Origin: Candidatus Villigracilis proximus
GTDB lineage: Bacteria > Chloroflexota > Anaerolineae > Anaerolineales > Villigracilaceae
Direction of reading: 5' to 3'
DNA length: 64,000 nucleotides
Assembly: GCA_016715195.1 (NCBI GenBank)
Contig: JADKBB010000019.1
Location: 1 to 64,000, forward strand
Part shown: piece after piece, positions 16,862 to 25,698 of the stretch
Layout of the letters: every line of letters starts with the position of its first letter
Position numbering within the stretch: the first letter of the stretch is position 1
Program-made: the position numbers and the translations under genes
Notes under the pieces: generated by a model
Told to the model about the DNA's origin: nothing
Seen by the model: the letters and a program-made list of their open reading frames with translations, nothing else
Databases searched by the model: none

Positions 16862-18137
16862 TCAACTGACAACTGCTCTCCTCATCACCTTCATCATCAC
16901 TCCGGGTCTTGGCTCCAGTGTAGCGCCCATATGAGCGTGGACTTTGTGCCCGGTGAATTCAAAGGTGTGGGTTTGCAGTAAACGTGTCATGACGATTCGC
17001 GCCTCGGCCTGACCGAATGCGGCGCCAATGCAGGCCCGTGGACCGCCTCCAAATGGGATGTAACTCATGGGCGGAGTCTTACGTCCGTGGGCGAAGCGTT
17101 CGGGGCAGAAATCTTCGGCGTTCTCCCAGATTTCGGGGTCGCGGTGGGTGAGGTAGATCGAGTAGAACAGGCGCTCATTCTTGGGGACTTTGTTTCCGTC
17201 GAAATCCATTTCTTCGGCGATGCGCCGGTTGCCGATATGAATCGGCGGATATAGCCGCAAACTTTCCTTGATGACATGATCGAGCAATGCAGATTTTTCC
17301 TGCGTATCCACTTCATGCAAAAGTTGAGTATTTGTTTCAGGGTGTTGACCTAGCAGGGCAAATACCCAGGCCAGCAAAGCAGTGGACGTATCATGCCCGG
17401 CGATCATCATCGTCAACATCTGGTCGCGGATTACTTTGTCGGTTAAGCCGGCGTCAATCAAATGTTGGAGCAGATCAGCTGGTTCCACTTCGCCACTGTC
17501 TGACCATCTTTCATTTTCTTCGGTCATGAATGATCTCAAACAAATAATCATCCAGCACCTTCAACGGTTTGCGGAATCCAAAGCGCGGCATGTTGCGCCA
17601 GATGATCCAGCCGCCGGGGGAGATGTATTCGATGGCTTTGAGAATCGGATTCCAGATGCGCGGCAGATCGTCCCAGACATCTTTGCTGAATAGAGTCTGC
17701 ATGATGATGAGCAGTGCAATCTTACGGCTCTCGACCAGCATATCCACAGTTTCACCATTTTGCCATTGGGAGGTGACTCTATCAGCTTGGGAAATCATCA
17801 TTTGGGTGTAACCAGCCAACCGCGCAGGATGAAGCGGGGGTTCCATCAAAGCGCGATAGCGGTCATGTTCGTCACCGTCCACGATCAATACGCCGCGATC
17901 GAGATAATCGGTGACGGGATCTGTGTTGCGCCATGTGACCTTCTCGCGCTCGGTGACCAAAACCTTGCGCACAAATTCGGGGCCAAAGACAACATACGGG
18001 CGAAAGCCGGGGATTGGAATTTGAAAGAAACGGCCAACATGCTGCGCCATCACTTTCAACGGGCCAAGCGGAGATTTTTCTTTGATCAATGCGCGCATTG
18101 CGGCGCGGCCGGTTTCGGGAGAGAGAGGTTGAGTCAT
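16862..18137 (-). pseudogene. Cytochrome P450, one frameshift (possible carotenoid hydroxylase)
   Basis: The N-terminal 208 residues (18137-17511) and C-terminal 229 (17551-16862) are in different frames. Dropping one base from the A4 run (17514-17517 on the plus strand) joins ...HDRR to NERWSDS and gives a full P450 of about 425 residues. C-terminal hallmarks are intact: I-helix AGHDTS, the K-helix ExxR in ESLRLYPP, and the haem loop FGGGPRACIG with the thiolate Cys. A P450 next to lycopene cyclase, photolyase and a CarH regulator recalls the Thermus carotenoid hydroxylase CYP175A1, so a xanthophyll role is plausible but unproven. The frameshift may be a sequencing error. Confidence 0.85.
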
Positions 18138-19099
18138 TGGAGTGTGGAAAGAAATTCGGTCACGGCTTGCATGAATTCAAGCGGACTTTCTTCATGCGGC
18201 AGGTGTCCGCTTTGGGCGATGACGCTCAGTGTGGCGTTGGGTAGTTCTTCTGCGAGGCGCAGCGATTGTTCGGTGGGGACGATGCGGTCGTCGTCGCCGG
18301 TGATGACCAAGGTTGGCATTGTGATTTCGGTCAGCCGTTCGGCCAATCCGCTTTCCTGACTGGCGACTGTGAGCTGCCAAAGCGCCTTGTCCCAGTTTTC
18401 AACTTGAAGCGGTTTTTGATAGCCCGCGAAAATTTCGGGCGTGATCTTTGATGGATCGTGAAAAGCAGTTTTTAGAAACTCAGTTCCCTGCGCCTGAAGT
18501 TGACGGGCGATCAGCGGACCGACGTGATTCATTTGCGGCGTTTTCAAAATGGATCGGCTCCAAGCTGGCGCGCCGCCGCCCGCGTAAACAGCGGCGTCGA
18601 CAAGGATCAGGGCTTGCACGCGTTCGGGGTGCTGCAATGCGACCTGCATGGAAACCGTGCCGCCGGCTGAGTTGCCAACCAGAATCGCTTTTTCAATCTT
18701 CAGTTCATCCATCAATGCGATGACGATATCCACTTGCGCCTGCGGCCCGTATGGACTTTCACCTTCCCATTCAAGCGGACGTTCGGTCAACCCGAATGCG
18801 GGGCGGTCGTAGGCGATGACGGTTCCAACTTTTGATAACGGCTCTGTCACTTCACGCCATGAGAACAGGCTCGCGCCAAATCCATGCAGCAAAATAAAAA
18901 CAGGTTCGCCTTCGCCCCATGTTTTGTAATGGACGTTGACTCCATTGAGTTCGATAAATTTGCTGTCTGCGTCTTTCAGTTCTTCAATTGTTTTTGTGTT
19001 TTCAAGCGGCGGCACTGGAATCAGAAATGGTCCGATCGTAATGATAAGAATGAGAAGGATTAAAATAATTCCAGTAATGCGCAGAAACATTTTCTTCAT
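18134..19099 (-). CDS. Alpha/beta hydrolase, membrane-anchored
   Basis: 321 residues. An N-terminal hydrophobic segment (about 4-28) anchors it. The oxyanion loop is LLHGFGAS, the nucleophile elbow is GNSAGG (Ser), the acid is in TGDDDRIVP and the His is in QSGHLPHEE, so the catalytic triad is complete. Its stop overlaps the P450 start by 4 bases. The substrate is unknown: esterase, epoxide hydrolase and lipase-like roles are all possible. It may act on a carotenoid ester by context only. Confidence 0.85.
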   Translation of the reverse strand: MKKMFLRITGIILILLILIITIGPFLIPVPPLENTKTIEELKDADSKFIELNGVNVHYKTWGEGEPVFILLHGFGASLFSWREVTEPLSKVGTVIAYDRPAFGLTERPLEWEGESPYGPQAQVDIVIALMDELKIEKAILVGNSAGGTVSMQVALQHPERVQALILVDAAVYAGGGAPAWSRSILKTPQMNHVGPLIARQLQAQGTEFLKTAFHDPSKITPEIFAGYQKPLQVENWDKALWQLTVASQESGLAERLTEITMPTLVITGDDDRIVPTEQSLRLAEELPNATLSVIAQSGHLPHEESPLEFMQAVTEFLSTLQ

Positions 19100-19114
19100 A
19101 TTTATTTCTCCCGA

Positions 19115-19648
19115 TTAATTTTCAATAACATAACAGCCGGCGTTAGTGGGGTGATCTTCCACGAGCGTGTTTGGTTTGATGTTGCGTATGATCCACAGGA
19201 TCAGAAGATCTCCGCCGGCGGCGGTTGTGTAGAAAAAGCCGAAAAAGAAAAGCAGAACATCTCCACTGAACAGACTGATGATCCACGGCACGATGCCGAG
19301 CAAAAGTCCGGGCGCAAAAGAACCGATGCGATAAGGTTGAATGTCCATTGGTTCTTTGCAGTGCGCGTAAGGTGTAAGAGATTTCCATTGAAAGCCAAGT
19401 TTAAAAGCGCTTAAGGGTTTCTTCGCAAAAAATGCCCATGCGAATACATGAATCAACTCATGCACCAGAATGCCGAGCAAGAGTGCCAATGCATACAAGG
19501 TCATATTCGCGCTGGCTGGAATTGCGGGGTATCCATGCAGCAAAAAGAAGGGCAGGATCTGAATCACAGCAATCGGCACAGCGATCAGCAAAGATTTGCT
19601 TGTCGCTGCACTCATTGGAATGGACACATCTTTTTTATTTTTGTTCAT
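19115..19648 (-). CDS. DUF3267-like membrane metalloprotease-type protein
   Basis: 177 residues with about four membrane spans. HELIH at residues 63-67 lies inside a span, as in DUF3267/site-2-protease-like membrane metalloproteins. The LLLGIVPWI segment probably forms a further span. A 14-base overlap with the photolyase reading frame links it to that gene. An activity as a protease is inferred only from HExxH. Confidence 0.72.
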   Translation of the reverse strand: MNKNKKDVSIPMSAATSKSLLIAVPIAVIQILPFFLLHGYPAIPASANMTLYALALLLGILVHELIHVFAWAFFAKKPLSAFKLGFQWKSLTPYAHCKEPMDIQPYRIGSFAPGLLLGIVPWIISLFSGDVLLFFFGFFYTTAAGGDLLILWIIRNIKPNTLVEDHPTNAGCYVIEN

Positions 19649-21006
19649 TTTGCGTTTTCTCTTTTGACATGTTATAGGCGTTCATCGTTCTTTCTTTGAC
19701 AAGGCCGCGATCTACAATTGGTTTTTCAGGATAGCCAGTTACTTTAATTTCTTTTTCCCACGGCGCGTGAATTTCTTTTGCATTCAATCCGCGCAATTCA
19801 GGAATCCACTTGCGGATGTAATTTCCATCGGGGTCAAATTTTGCGCTTTGCAAAATGGGGTTGAAAATTCTAAAATACGGCGCGGCGTCGGTGCCTGTGC
19901 CGGCTGTCCATTGCCAGCCGCCGTTGTTGGCCGCCAGATCGCCATCGAGCAGATTTTCCATAAACCACGCTTCGCCCCAGCGCCAATCAATCAGCAAATC
20001 CTTCACCAAAAACGACGCGACGATCATGCGTGCGCGGTTGTGCATCCAGCCGGTTTCTTTAAGTTGGCGCATGGCCGCGTCCACGATCGGCATTCCGGTT
20101 TGTCCATTTTTCCACGCGCTAAATTCCGCTTCATTATTTCGCCATTGAATATTTGCAAGTGAAGCATTGAATGCGTTTTGCCTGACACGCGGAAATTGAT
20201 ATAGGATTTGGATATAGAACTCGCGCCAGATGAGTTCGTTCAGCCAGATCTCTGCTCCGTGTTTTTCTTCCGCGCTTCGCCCCTGACCCAAGCCTGCTGT
20301 GCCGTTCTGACAGCTTGTCTCAGCCCGAGCATTCCGAAACGCAGGTAGGGTGAAAGCGAAGATGTGCCGTCCAGGTCCATGCGGTTGCGGGCTTCGGCGT
20401 ACTGGTAGATGGGGGATTGGGTAAATTGGTTGAGGCGACGTAATACTTCTTTTTCACCTGCAGGAAAAAGCGGATTGCTTACAAATTCAGGCAATGGCTC
20501 TGAGGAAATATTCGCGGGCGTGTTGATAGCTTTTGGCGCAGGGATTAATTTTATTTCCTGTAACAACGACTTCCATACTTTGAGTATGGCGTGTAAATTG
20601 TGTAAGGAGTACCATCCGCTTTTTTGACGAATTCAGGATGATGAACGGTTTGACCAAGAATCAATTGCAGTGGAAGTTGACTCGCCACCAGCGCATCACG
20701 TTTGCGGGCGTAGGGTGTGTAATCTTCTTCGGCGAAGATGGTGGTTGCATTGGTTTCTTGAATCAACTGGCGCAACACGTCCACGGGTTTGCCGCTGCGG
20801 ATGATGAGATACGATCCACGGGTTTGCAGATTCTTATGCAGAGAGGAAAGCCCCTCGTACAGAAAATTCTTCCGGCGTGGAGATTGGGTGGAAAATGCCG
20901 GGTCGATGATAAAGACTGGGAGCACGTCACCAGTTTCCAGCGCGGAATGAAGCGTTGGGTTATCAGTCAGCCTTAAGTCGCGGCGAATCCACCAGATCGA
21001 AGTCAT
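19635..21006 (-). pseudogene. phr: Deoxyribodipyrimidine photolyase, two frameshifts
   Basis: Light-driven repair of pyrimidine dimers. Three adjoining frames together make one class I cryptochrome/photolyase of about 455 residues. Part 1 (21006-20551) holds the N-terminal Rossmann domain (IWWIRRDLRLTDNPTL). Part 2 (to 20240) and part 3 (to 19635) hold the FAD domain, with WLNELIWREFY, MHNRARMIVASFLVKDLL and the WTAGTGTDAAPYFRIFNP motif. Adding one A in the A3 run near 20579-20581 restores YSKVWKSLLQEI; adding one A in the A5 run at 20262-20266 restores KKKHGAEIWL. Both slips are in homopolymers, which suggests consensus error rather than decay. Confidence 0.88.
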
Positions 21007-21611
21007 GCAAATTCCATGTTGTTAATTTCAAGGGTGATTTTGTTATTGCGGTCTATAGTCAACTTGCCTGTGTTGTTTGCGTTGTCGTTGAAATTTAGAA
21101 AACCATAAGCGCGGATGCGGGTGCGGCCAATCAGTGAGAGCGCGAGTTCGCTGGTGAGAACGCCCGTCAGATCGGCGGAGTAATTTCCTGATTTAAAATT
21201 AAATTTTGACGGGGCGGGCATGCCCAATCCGCGCAGGCCAACGGTGGTGCCTGTGATCTCTTCACTGCCGGAGAAGATGTCACCGTTGGGCATGGCGGCA
21301 GTGTAGGTGATGAAATAATGCGGCGATGTGGAAACCAATTTTGCGGTGACCATTGCGCCTGTCATCGGGTCTGCTTCGGTGATCTCAGCGCCTTGTGAAT
21401 TGAATTGCGGTTGATAGTAGGCAGGCCCGAAGGAAGTTGATGAAGTGACCGCGTACTTTGCGATTTGCGCGAGGGCTTGATCGCTTTTGTTTTCAGCAAG
21501 CAGCGCAGGGACAGACATCAGCCATTGTGTTTTGTGCATACGGCGTACCACGTAGCCTAGCAGGGTGATTCCGGCTGGGGGTAATTCGTAACGGGTGATG
21601 TTATCGGGCAT
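21003..21611 (-). CDS. Conserved-looking protein of unknown function in the light/carotenoid array
   Basis: 202 residues, not recognised. It is soluble and beta-rich in appearance, without signal peptide or clear membrane span. Features are a basic N-terminal part (GYVVRRMHKTQWLMSVPALL), an acidic middle and a C-terminal half of alternating hydrophobic residues that could form a barrel (LTSELALSLIGRTRIRAYGF). Its end overlaps the photolyase start by 4 bases, so the two are co-translated. A chaperone, pigment-binding or lipid-binding role is possible but there is no direct evidence. Confidence 0.65.
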   Translation of the reverse strand: MPDNITRYELPPAGITLLGYVVRRMHKTQWLMSVPALLAENKSDQALAQIAKYAVTSSTSFGPAYYQPQFNSQGAEITEADPMTGAMVTAKLVSTSPHYFITYTAAMPNGDIFSGSEEITGTTVGLRGLGMPAPSKFNFKSGNYSADLTGVLTSELALSLIGRTRIRAYGFLNFNDNANNTGKLTIDRNNKITLEINNMEFA

Positions 21612-21639
21612 GATTCAACTCCTTGAAAATTGCGATAAC

Positions 21640-21716
21640 CACAAAGACACAAAGTCTCGAAGTCACTAAGAAAAAAACTTTGTGTATTCGTGCCTTTGTG
21701 ACTTTGTGTCTAATAT
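21640..21716. repeat. Self-complementary repeat (CACAAAGACACAAAG type)
   Basis: In the 117-base spacer between the MFS gene and the unknown gene, CACAAAGACACAAAGTC words on the left face ACTTTGTGT and TTTGTGACTTTGTGTC words on the right. The arms are internally repetitive and complementary, like the spacers at 1054 and 16775. No terminator U run. Confidence 0.65.
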
Positions 21717-21728
21717 TTTTTGAATAAT

Positions 21729-22950
21729 TTAATCCGATACAGGAACTGGTGCAGGTTTATTCTGTTTGAATGTGGCAACGATGGGATTGTTGTAGATGGT
21801 GATGAAGACATACACACTCACGCCCACCATGACCACTGCGCCGAATATTCCGGGCGCCCATGTGCCAACTTGTTGTAACAACACGCCGCCGAGCAGCGGG
21901 GCAATGATGCGCGTGGAACTTTCGACTGCGGCGGAGAGACCGAGGATGCCGCCGATCTCCTGTGGCGCTACGGCTTTGGTCAGTGTGCTGGAAAGCAGCG
22001 TGTTGAGTAATCCGCCGGAGAGAGCGGTGGGGGTCATGATGATATAAAGCCAAAGCACAGAGGGAGCCAGCGCCCAGCCAAGCAGGGAGATTCCCATTAA
22101 GACCACTGAGACAGTGATCAGTAAATCTTCACGGAAGCGGTTGGTAAGACGGCCAACAAGAAAGCCTTGTACGATGACAGAGAGCACGCCAACGTAGGTC
22201 AATACAAAGCCGGTGTCGCGTGCGGTGAGATTGAATTTTGCCAGCGCATACAACGAGAAGATGGTTTGGAAGATTGCGAAGGCCAACCCAAAAAAGAAAC
22301 GGGTGATGAGAATCGAGCCGGTGAACGGGCGTTGGAAGGCAACGATCAACGCATTCAAAGGTCACGGCGGGACGTTTCTCGGTCATCTGGCTGCGCTTTT
22401 CTTCGGTCAGTGATTCAGGAAGCCAGGCGTAGATCAGAATGAGATTGATAAAGGAAATTGCGGCAGCCGCAAAAGCAGGGACCGCGTAGCCCCATTGGCT
22501 GAGCAATCCGCCGGTGACGGGGCCAATGATGAAGCCGAGACCAAACGCCGCGCCGATCATACCGAGTCCCTTTGAGCGGGATTTTTCATCGGTCACATCG
22601 GAGATGTAGGCTTGCGCAACACTTAAGTTGCCGCCTGTCAGGCCATCAAGAATACGGCTGGCGAATAACATCCACAGGGAATTGGCGAAGCCGAGCAGCA
22701 AAAAGCCAAGGAAGGTGCCGAAGACGCTGAGCAGCAAAACGGGGCGGCGTCCGAAGCGGTCTGAGAGTCGGCCAAGAATTGGAGCGCCGATCAATTGCAT
22801 AACTGCGTAGGATGCGATCAAAATTCCGGTGGTGGTTTGGTTGGCGCTGAAAGTTTCTGCGTAATATGGAAGTAATGGCAGAATTAAGCTGAAGCCGAGT
22901 AGATCAATAAATACTACTAAAATAATAGAGAAGAGTCTTTTGTTATTCAT
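21729..22950 (-). pseudogene. MFS (TetA-like) transporter, one frameshift
   Basis: Two frames (22950-22129 and 22358-21729) form one 12-span major facilitator of about 405 residues. Part 1 has the family motif A, GRLSDRFGRRPVLL, after the second span, and the motif C-like GPVTGGLLSQ. Part 2 begins NALIVAFQRPFTG and carries the last six spans. Removing one T in a T3 run near 22357-22359 joins them as KRPAVTLNALIV. TetA-like exporters move drugs or metabolites; the substrate here is unknown. Only 3 bases separate it from the SDR gene upstream. Confidence 0.83.
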
Positions 22951-22953
22951 GTT

Positions 22954-23841
22954 TTACTTTGAGTCCTTCGTGTTTAAATATTTGGATTGATAGGCTTCCT
23001 GATAGTGCAATTCGAATTCAGGAGTTTTTCCAGTTTTGGTGATGTTCTCCCAGCCCACGCGGATCAGGCCGAGCAGGGGAGTCCACGGTTTGAATAATTT
23101 GACTTCGGTAAATTCTTTGCGGTTACTTGCAACTGCTTTTACCAGTTTATCTGAGGCATATTTGGCGGGCTGCCCAAGAAAGCGCAAAACAAAGCCGAAG
23201 TTTTTCAGCATTTCTTTGCCGCGCTTGCCAACCACAATGGGACTGGTCAGCATGTCAGTGGTCATCATGCCCGGGCTGAATCCTAAAATTTGTATGCCGC
23301 TATCTTTGAGCTCTGTGGCAAGGCTGCGGGTAAATGAAGTGACCCACGCCTTGGTTGCTCCATAAAGGCCGGTGGGGGATGCGGGACGCAGGAAACTTCC
23401 ATTACCGTAAATGTTGACCAGCAAACCCTGCTTGCGCGGCAACATGTAATGCATAATCGCTTGTGTACATTGCAGCAGACCAAAATCATTTGACATGAAC
23501 ATATCCAAAGCGTCCTGCGGATTCATGTCCAGCATCATGCCTGCTGCGTTTGAGTAACCCGCGTTGTTAACCCAAACATCAATGCGACCAAATTCCTTAA
23601 CGACATCTTCAACCAATTTGTAGACTTGTTGCTCTTCGCGGACGTCCATCACGAATCCGCTCACGCGACCTTTGGGCTGGAGACTGGCCAATGCGCCATC
23701 CACTGCCTGTTGGCTTCTTCCGGTAACAGCGACAGCTGCTCCTGCTTCGAGAAACGACTCTGCGATGGCGTAGCCAAATCCACGGGTGGAGCCGGTCACT
23801 ACAACGATCTTGTCTTTAATTTTTTGCATACGTTTCTTCAT
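22954..23841 (-). CDS. Short-chain dehydrogenase/reductase
   Basis: 295-residue SDR. The cofactor loop is VVVTGSTRGFGYAIAES (TGxxxGxG, residues 16-23), followed by NNAGYSN and the catalytic YxxxK in LYGATKAW. It probably uses NADP(H), judging by the basic residues in the second motif (GRSQQ). A start at the second Met (23829) would shorten the overlap with the peroxiredoxin gene from 26 to 14 bases. The substrate is unknown. In a carotenoid context a keto- or hydroxy-group reduction is possible, but no residue supports that directly. Confidence 0.85.
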   Translation of the reverse strand: MKKRMQKIKDKIVVVTGSTRGFGYAIAESFLEAGAAVAVTGRSQQAVDGALASLQPKGRVSGFVMDVREEQQVYKLVEDVVKEFGRIDVWVNNAGYSNAAGMMLDMNPQDALDMFMSNDFGLLQCTQAIMHYMLPRKQGLLVNIYGNGSFLRPASPTGLYGATKAWVTSFTRSLATELKDSGIQILGFSPGMMTTDMLTSPIVVGKRGKEMLKNFGFVLRFLGQPAKYASDKLVKAVASNRKEFTEVKLFKPWTPLLGLIRVGWENITKTGKTPEFELHYQEAYQSKYLNTKDSK

Positions 23842-24301
23842 TCATTGTTTTTAGAAGATCGAGAATTTCTTCGTTTGCTGGAATATCGGTCATATCATGT
23901 CCATAGTGGACAAAACGCGCGATTCCTTTTTTATCAATTGTGATCTGTGCTGGCATACGGCCAAATTTGAAGAGATTAACTTCCTGTCCATAAAGTTTCA
24001 GCACCGTATGTTTTGGGTCAGGCAGACCAACGAATGGAAGATCGTGCTTTTGCCAGTACTCTAAAAAGGCGGCTGAGTTTTCGGGTCCGATTACCAGAAT
24101 TTCGGTGTCTTGTGCTGTAAATTTGTCGTAATCGTGGCGCAACTGCGCCATGTGCTTTTGGCAGTACGGTCAGACAAATCCGCGGTTGAAAACCAGAAGA
24201 ATATTCTTTTTGCCTTGAAAACTTGCGAGACTGACTTCATTTCCATGAAAATCGGTTAATGTAAAATTTGATGCGGGTTTGTTGAGTTCGGCGCGGCTCA
24301 T
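23816..24301 (-). CDS. Peroxiredoxin-like selenoprotein (UGA-encoded selenocysteine at residue 44)
   Basis: A 161-residue AhpC/TSA-type redoxin read through an in-frame UGA. From ATG 24301 it runs MSRAELNKPASNFTLTDFHG and so on, then NRGFV-U-PYCQKHMAQL. UGA (24170-24172) replaces the first, peroxidatic Cys of the UxxC/CxxC motif (U44, C47). The frame is open on both sides and the upstream 43 residues are a normal redoxin N-terminus, so a gene start after the UGA (24151) is not credible. A hairpin fits the bacterial SECIS rules downstream. UxxC Prx-like selenoproteins are a known class. The alternative is a Cys-to-stop error. The start overlaps the next gene by 4 bases. Sec machinery is not in the window. 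Confidence 0.8.
24135..24150 (-). promoter_or_regulatory. Candidate bacterial SECIS hairpin for the UGA at 24170-24172
   Basis: On the minus strand, 19 bases after the UGA, TGGCGC pairs with GCGCCA (24150-24145 with 24140-24135) around the loop AGTT. The loop starts 25 bases after UGA and has a G among its first two bases. This fits the known bacterial SECIS description (small apical loop, G in first two positions, 16-37 bases after UGA). A second weaker hairpin ACTGC/GCAGT lies just upstream (24142-24165). It overlaps the codons of the protein. Confidence 0.65.
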
Positions 24302-24645
24302 AATGAAATGACCAAAATGATGCCGAAAACAATTTCAACAACCAGGCTAATGACATTTGATTGAACAACAGATTTATCCACGAACATTGAAACAGCGCGA
24401 ACGAGTCCGATGCCCAGATAGGTGACGCCCAACATCATATAAGCGACTGGAGAGTTAATCACCAATGGAAATACACCCAACACGATGAAGAGTCCGCCCA
24501 ATATGGAGCGGATCTCGGTGATGCCGCGTCCGCCCTCGGGACGCAGGCCCGTAAAGCCGGTAATGGATTCTGGCTTGAAGAGGGAAATCAATCCCGTCAG
24601 AACAGTGGCAATTGCTGCGATGATTTGTAGAATTTGAATGATCAT
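24298..24645 (-). CDS. DUF4345-like four-span membrane protein
   Basis: 115 residues; about four hydrophobic spans with polar loops (FKPESITGF, RPEGGRGITEIRS). It resembles the DUF4345 family of small inner-membrane proteins of unknown function. The start at 24645 is supported by AAGGAAAAAA just before the ATG; the longer upstream frame has no ribosome site. The stop overlaps the selenoprotein start by 4 bases, so translation of the two is coupled. Confidence 0.7.
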   Translation of the reverse strand: MIIQILQIIAAIATVLTGLISLFKPESITGFTGLRPEGGRGITEIRSILGGLFIVLGVFPLVINSPVAYMMLGVTYLGIGLVRAVSMFVDKSVVQSNVISLVVEIVFGIILVISL

Positions 24646-24664
24646 TTTTTTCCTTGTAATATTT

Positions 24665-25375
24665 TCAAAACCCGCGCCGTTGACTTTTCCACGGGGCAGG
24701 GGTGTCTTCGCGATATTCATCCACACTGGGGCCGCGGAGTTGGGCAAGCCGCCATGTTCCGTATAAGTAGCTGAGTATCAACAATAAGATTGTCGCGGGC
24801 CAGCCAGTGATGAAATTGGTGATTGCCAGTGAATTGACGTTTTCATTTTCGAACAATGCAAATTGCAGGAACAAGCGGGCGGCAAAGAAGACTGTCCATG
24901 CGAAGGTTACTTCACTATAGGCAGGCCGCACCAGCGGATGCCAGTACCAATCCAGCGGCCAGCGGCGGGCGAGATAACTTGTCCATGCGACCATGGGGCG
25001 GCGGATCATTAAGCTGACGACTGCCAGAAGCAGAGTCATACTTCCGCTGACAAGGCCGGGCAGAAAGAAACCTTCTGATTTTCCAAGGAACCATGCGATT
25101 CCGATTGCGACGGCTACACTTCCCACACCTGCCAGTGCATATAGCAAAGATTGTTTGCGGATGATTCGCGCAATTGCGATGACAATCGAAACAGTCAACG
25201 CGCTCCACATCGCGGCTTGAAAACTGATCAGACCATTGATTACCAGAAAAATGATCGGTGGAAGAATTGCATCTAGAAAAGAGTTGCGCCCTGCAAAGAC
25301 AGTGCGGAGTTCTTCAAGTAGTTCACGCCATTTATTAGGCTGGGCTTGCGTTTCTGCATTTACTTTTTCAGGCAT
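24665..25375 (-). CDS. DUF3159-like membrane protein
   Basis: 236 residues with about 5-6 spans. After a charged N-terminus (WRELLEELRTVFAGRNS) a hydrophobic region contains FLDAILPPIIFLVINGL, then a GxxxxWFLGKSEGFFLPG segment and a later WYWHPLVRPAYSEVTFAWTVF region, resembling DUF3159 proteins. ATG at 25375 is preferred; the upstream 25 residues are in the gene at 25368. The function is unknown. Confidence 0.65.
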   Translation of the reverse strand: MPEKVNAETQAQPNKWRELLEELRTVFAGRNSFLDAILPPIIFLVINGLISFQAAMWSALTVSIVIAIARIIRKQSLLYALAGVGSVAVAIGIAWFLGKSEGFFLPGLVSGSMTLLLAVVSLMIRRPMVAWTSYLARRWPLDWYWHPLVRPAYSEVTFAWTVFFAARLFLQFALFENENVNSLAITNFITGWPATILLLILSYLYGTWRLAQLRGPSVDEYREDTPAPWKSQRRGF

Positions 25376-25694
25376 GTTTCCCGAGCCAGAATTTACGCCA
25401 ATCGTCTCCGCTGTTTTGCAGGGCGAGGAAAGCATATAAACTGCCGGCAAAGAAGCCCAGAGTCATCATGGCAATTGTCCACAGGATGGCAATCGGCAGG
25501 GATTTTTCACGATAGATGATCCATGCGGAAAAGAGGGTGAATCCTGTGTATAGGTCAACGAGTGAGACGATGCCCCACGGCATGGCGAATAGTTTGCTGC
25601 CTTCTCCGAAAAAGTCACCGACGGTGAAGCCGTAGATGAGAACTGTGGTCATGGCGAGCATACCGAGAATGGAAATGGTTTTTGCGAGTTTCAT
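25368..25694 (-). CDS. DUF1475-like small membrane protein
   Basis: 108 residues, three or four spans. The segment PWGIVSLVDLYTGFTLFSAW and the following basic Arg-Glu loop resemble the DUF1475 family of small membrane proteins. Function unknown. It overlaps the next gene by 8 bases and follows the DUF1295 gene after 4 bases, so it is part of the same transcription unit. Confidence 0.65.
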   Translation of the reverse strand: MKLAKTISILGMLAMTTVLIYGFTVGDFFGEGSKLFAMPWGIVSLVDLYTGFTLFSAWIIYREKSLPIAILWTIAMMTLGFFAGSLYAFLALQNSGDDWRKFWLGKHA

Positions 25695-25698
25695 GGTT

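Noticed and set aside
24151..24151. Start of the peroxiredoxin-like protein after the UGA
   Set aside because: It would remove the N-terminal strand, the first catalytic residue and the CxxC Cys, and there is no ribosome site before that ATG. The upstream codons read as normal redoxin sequence.
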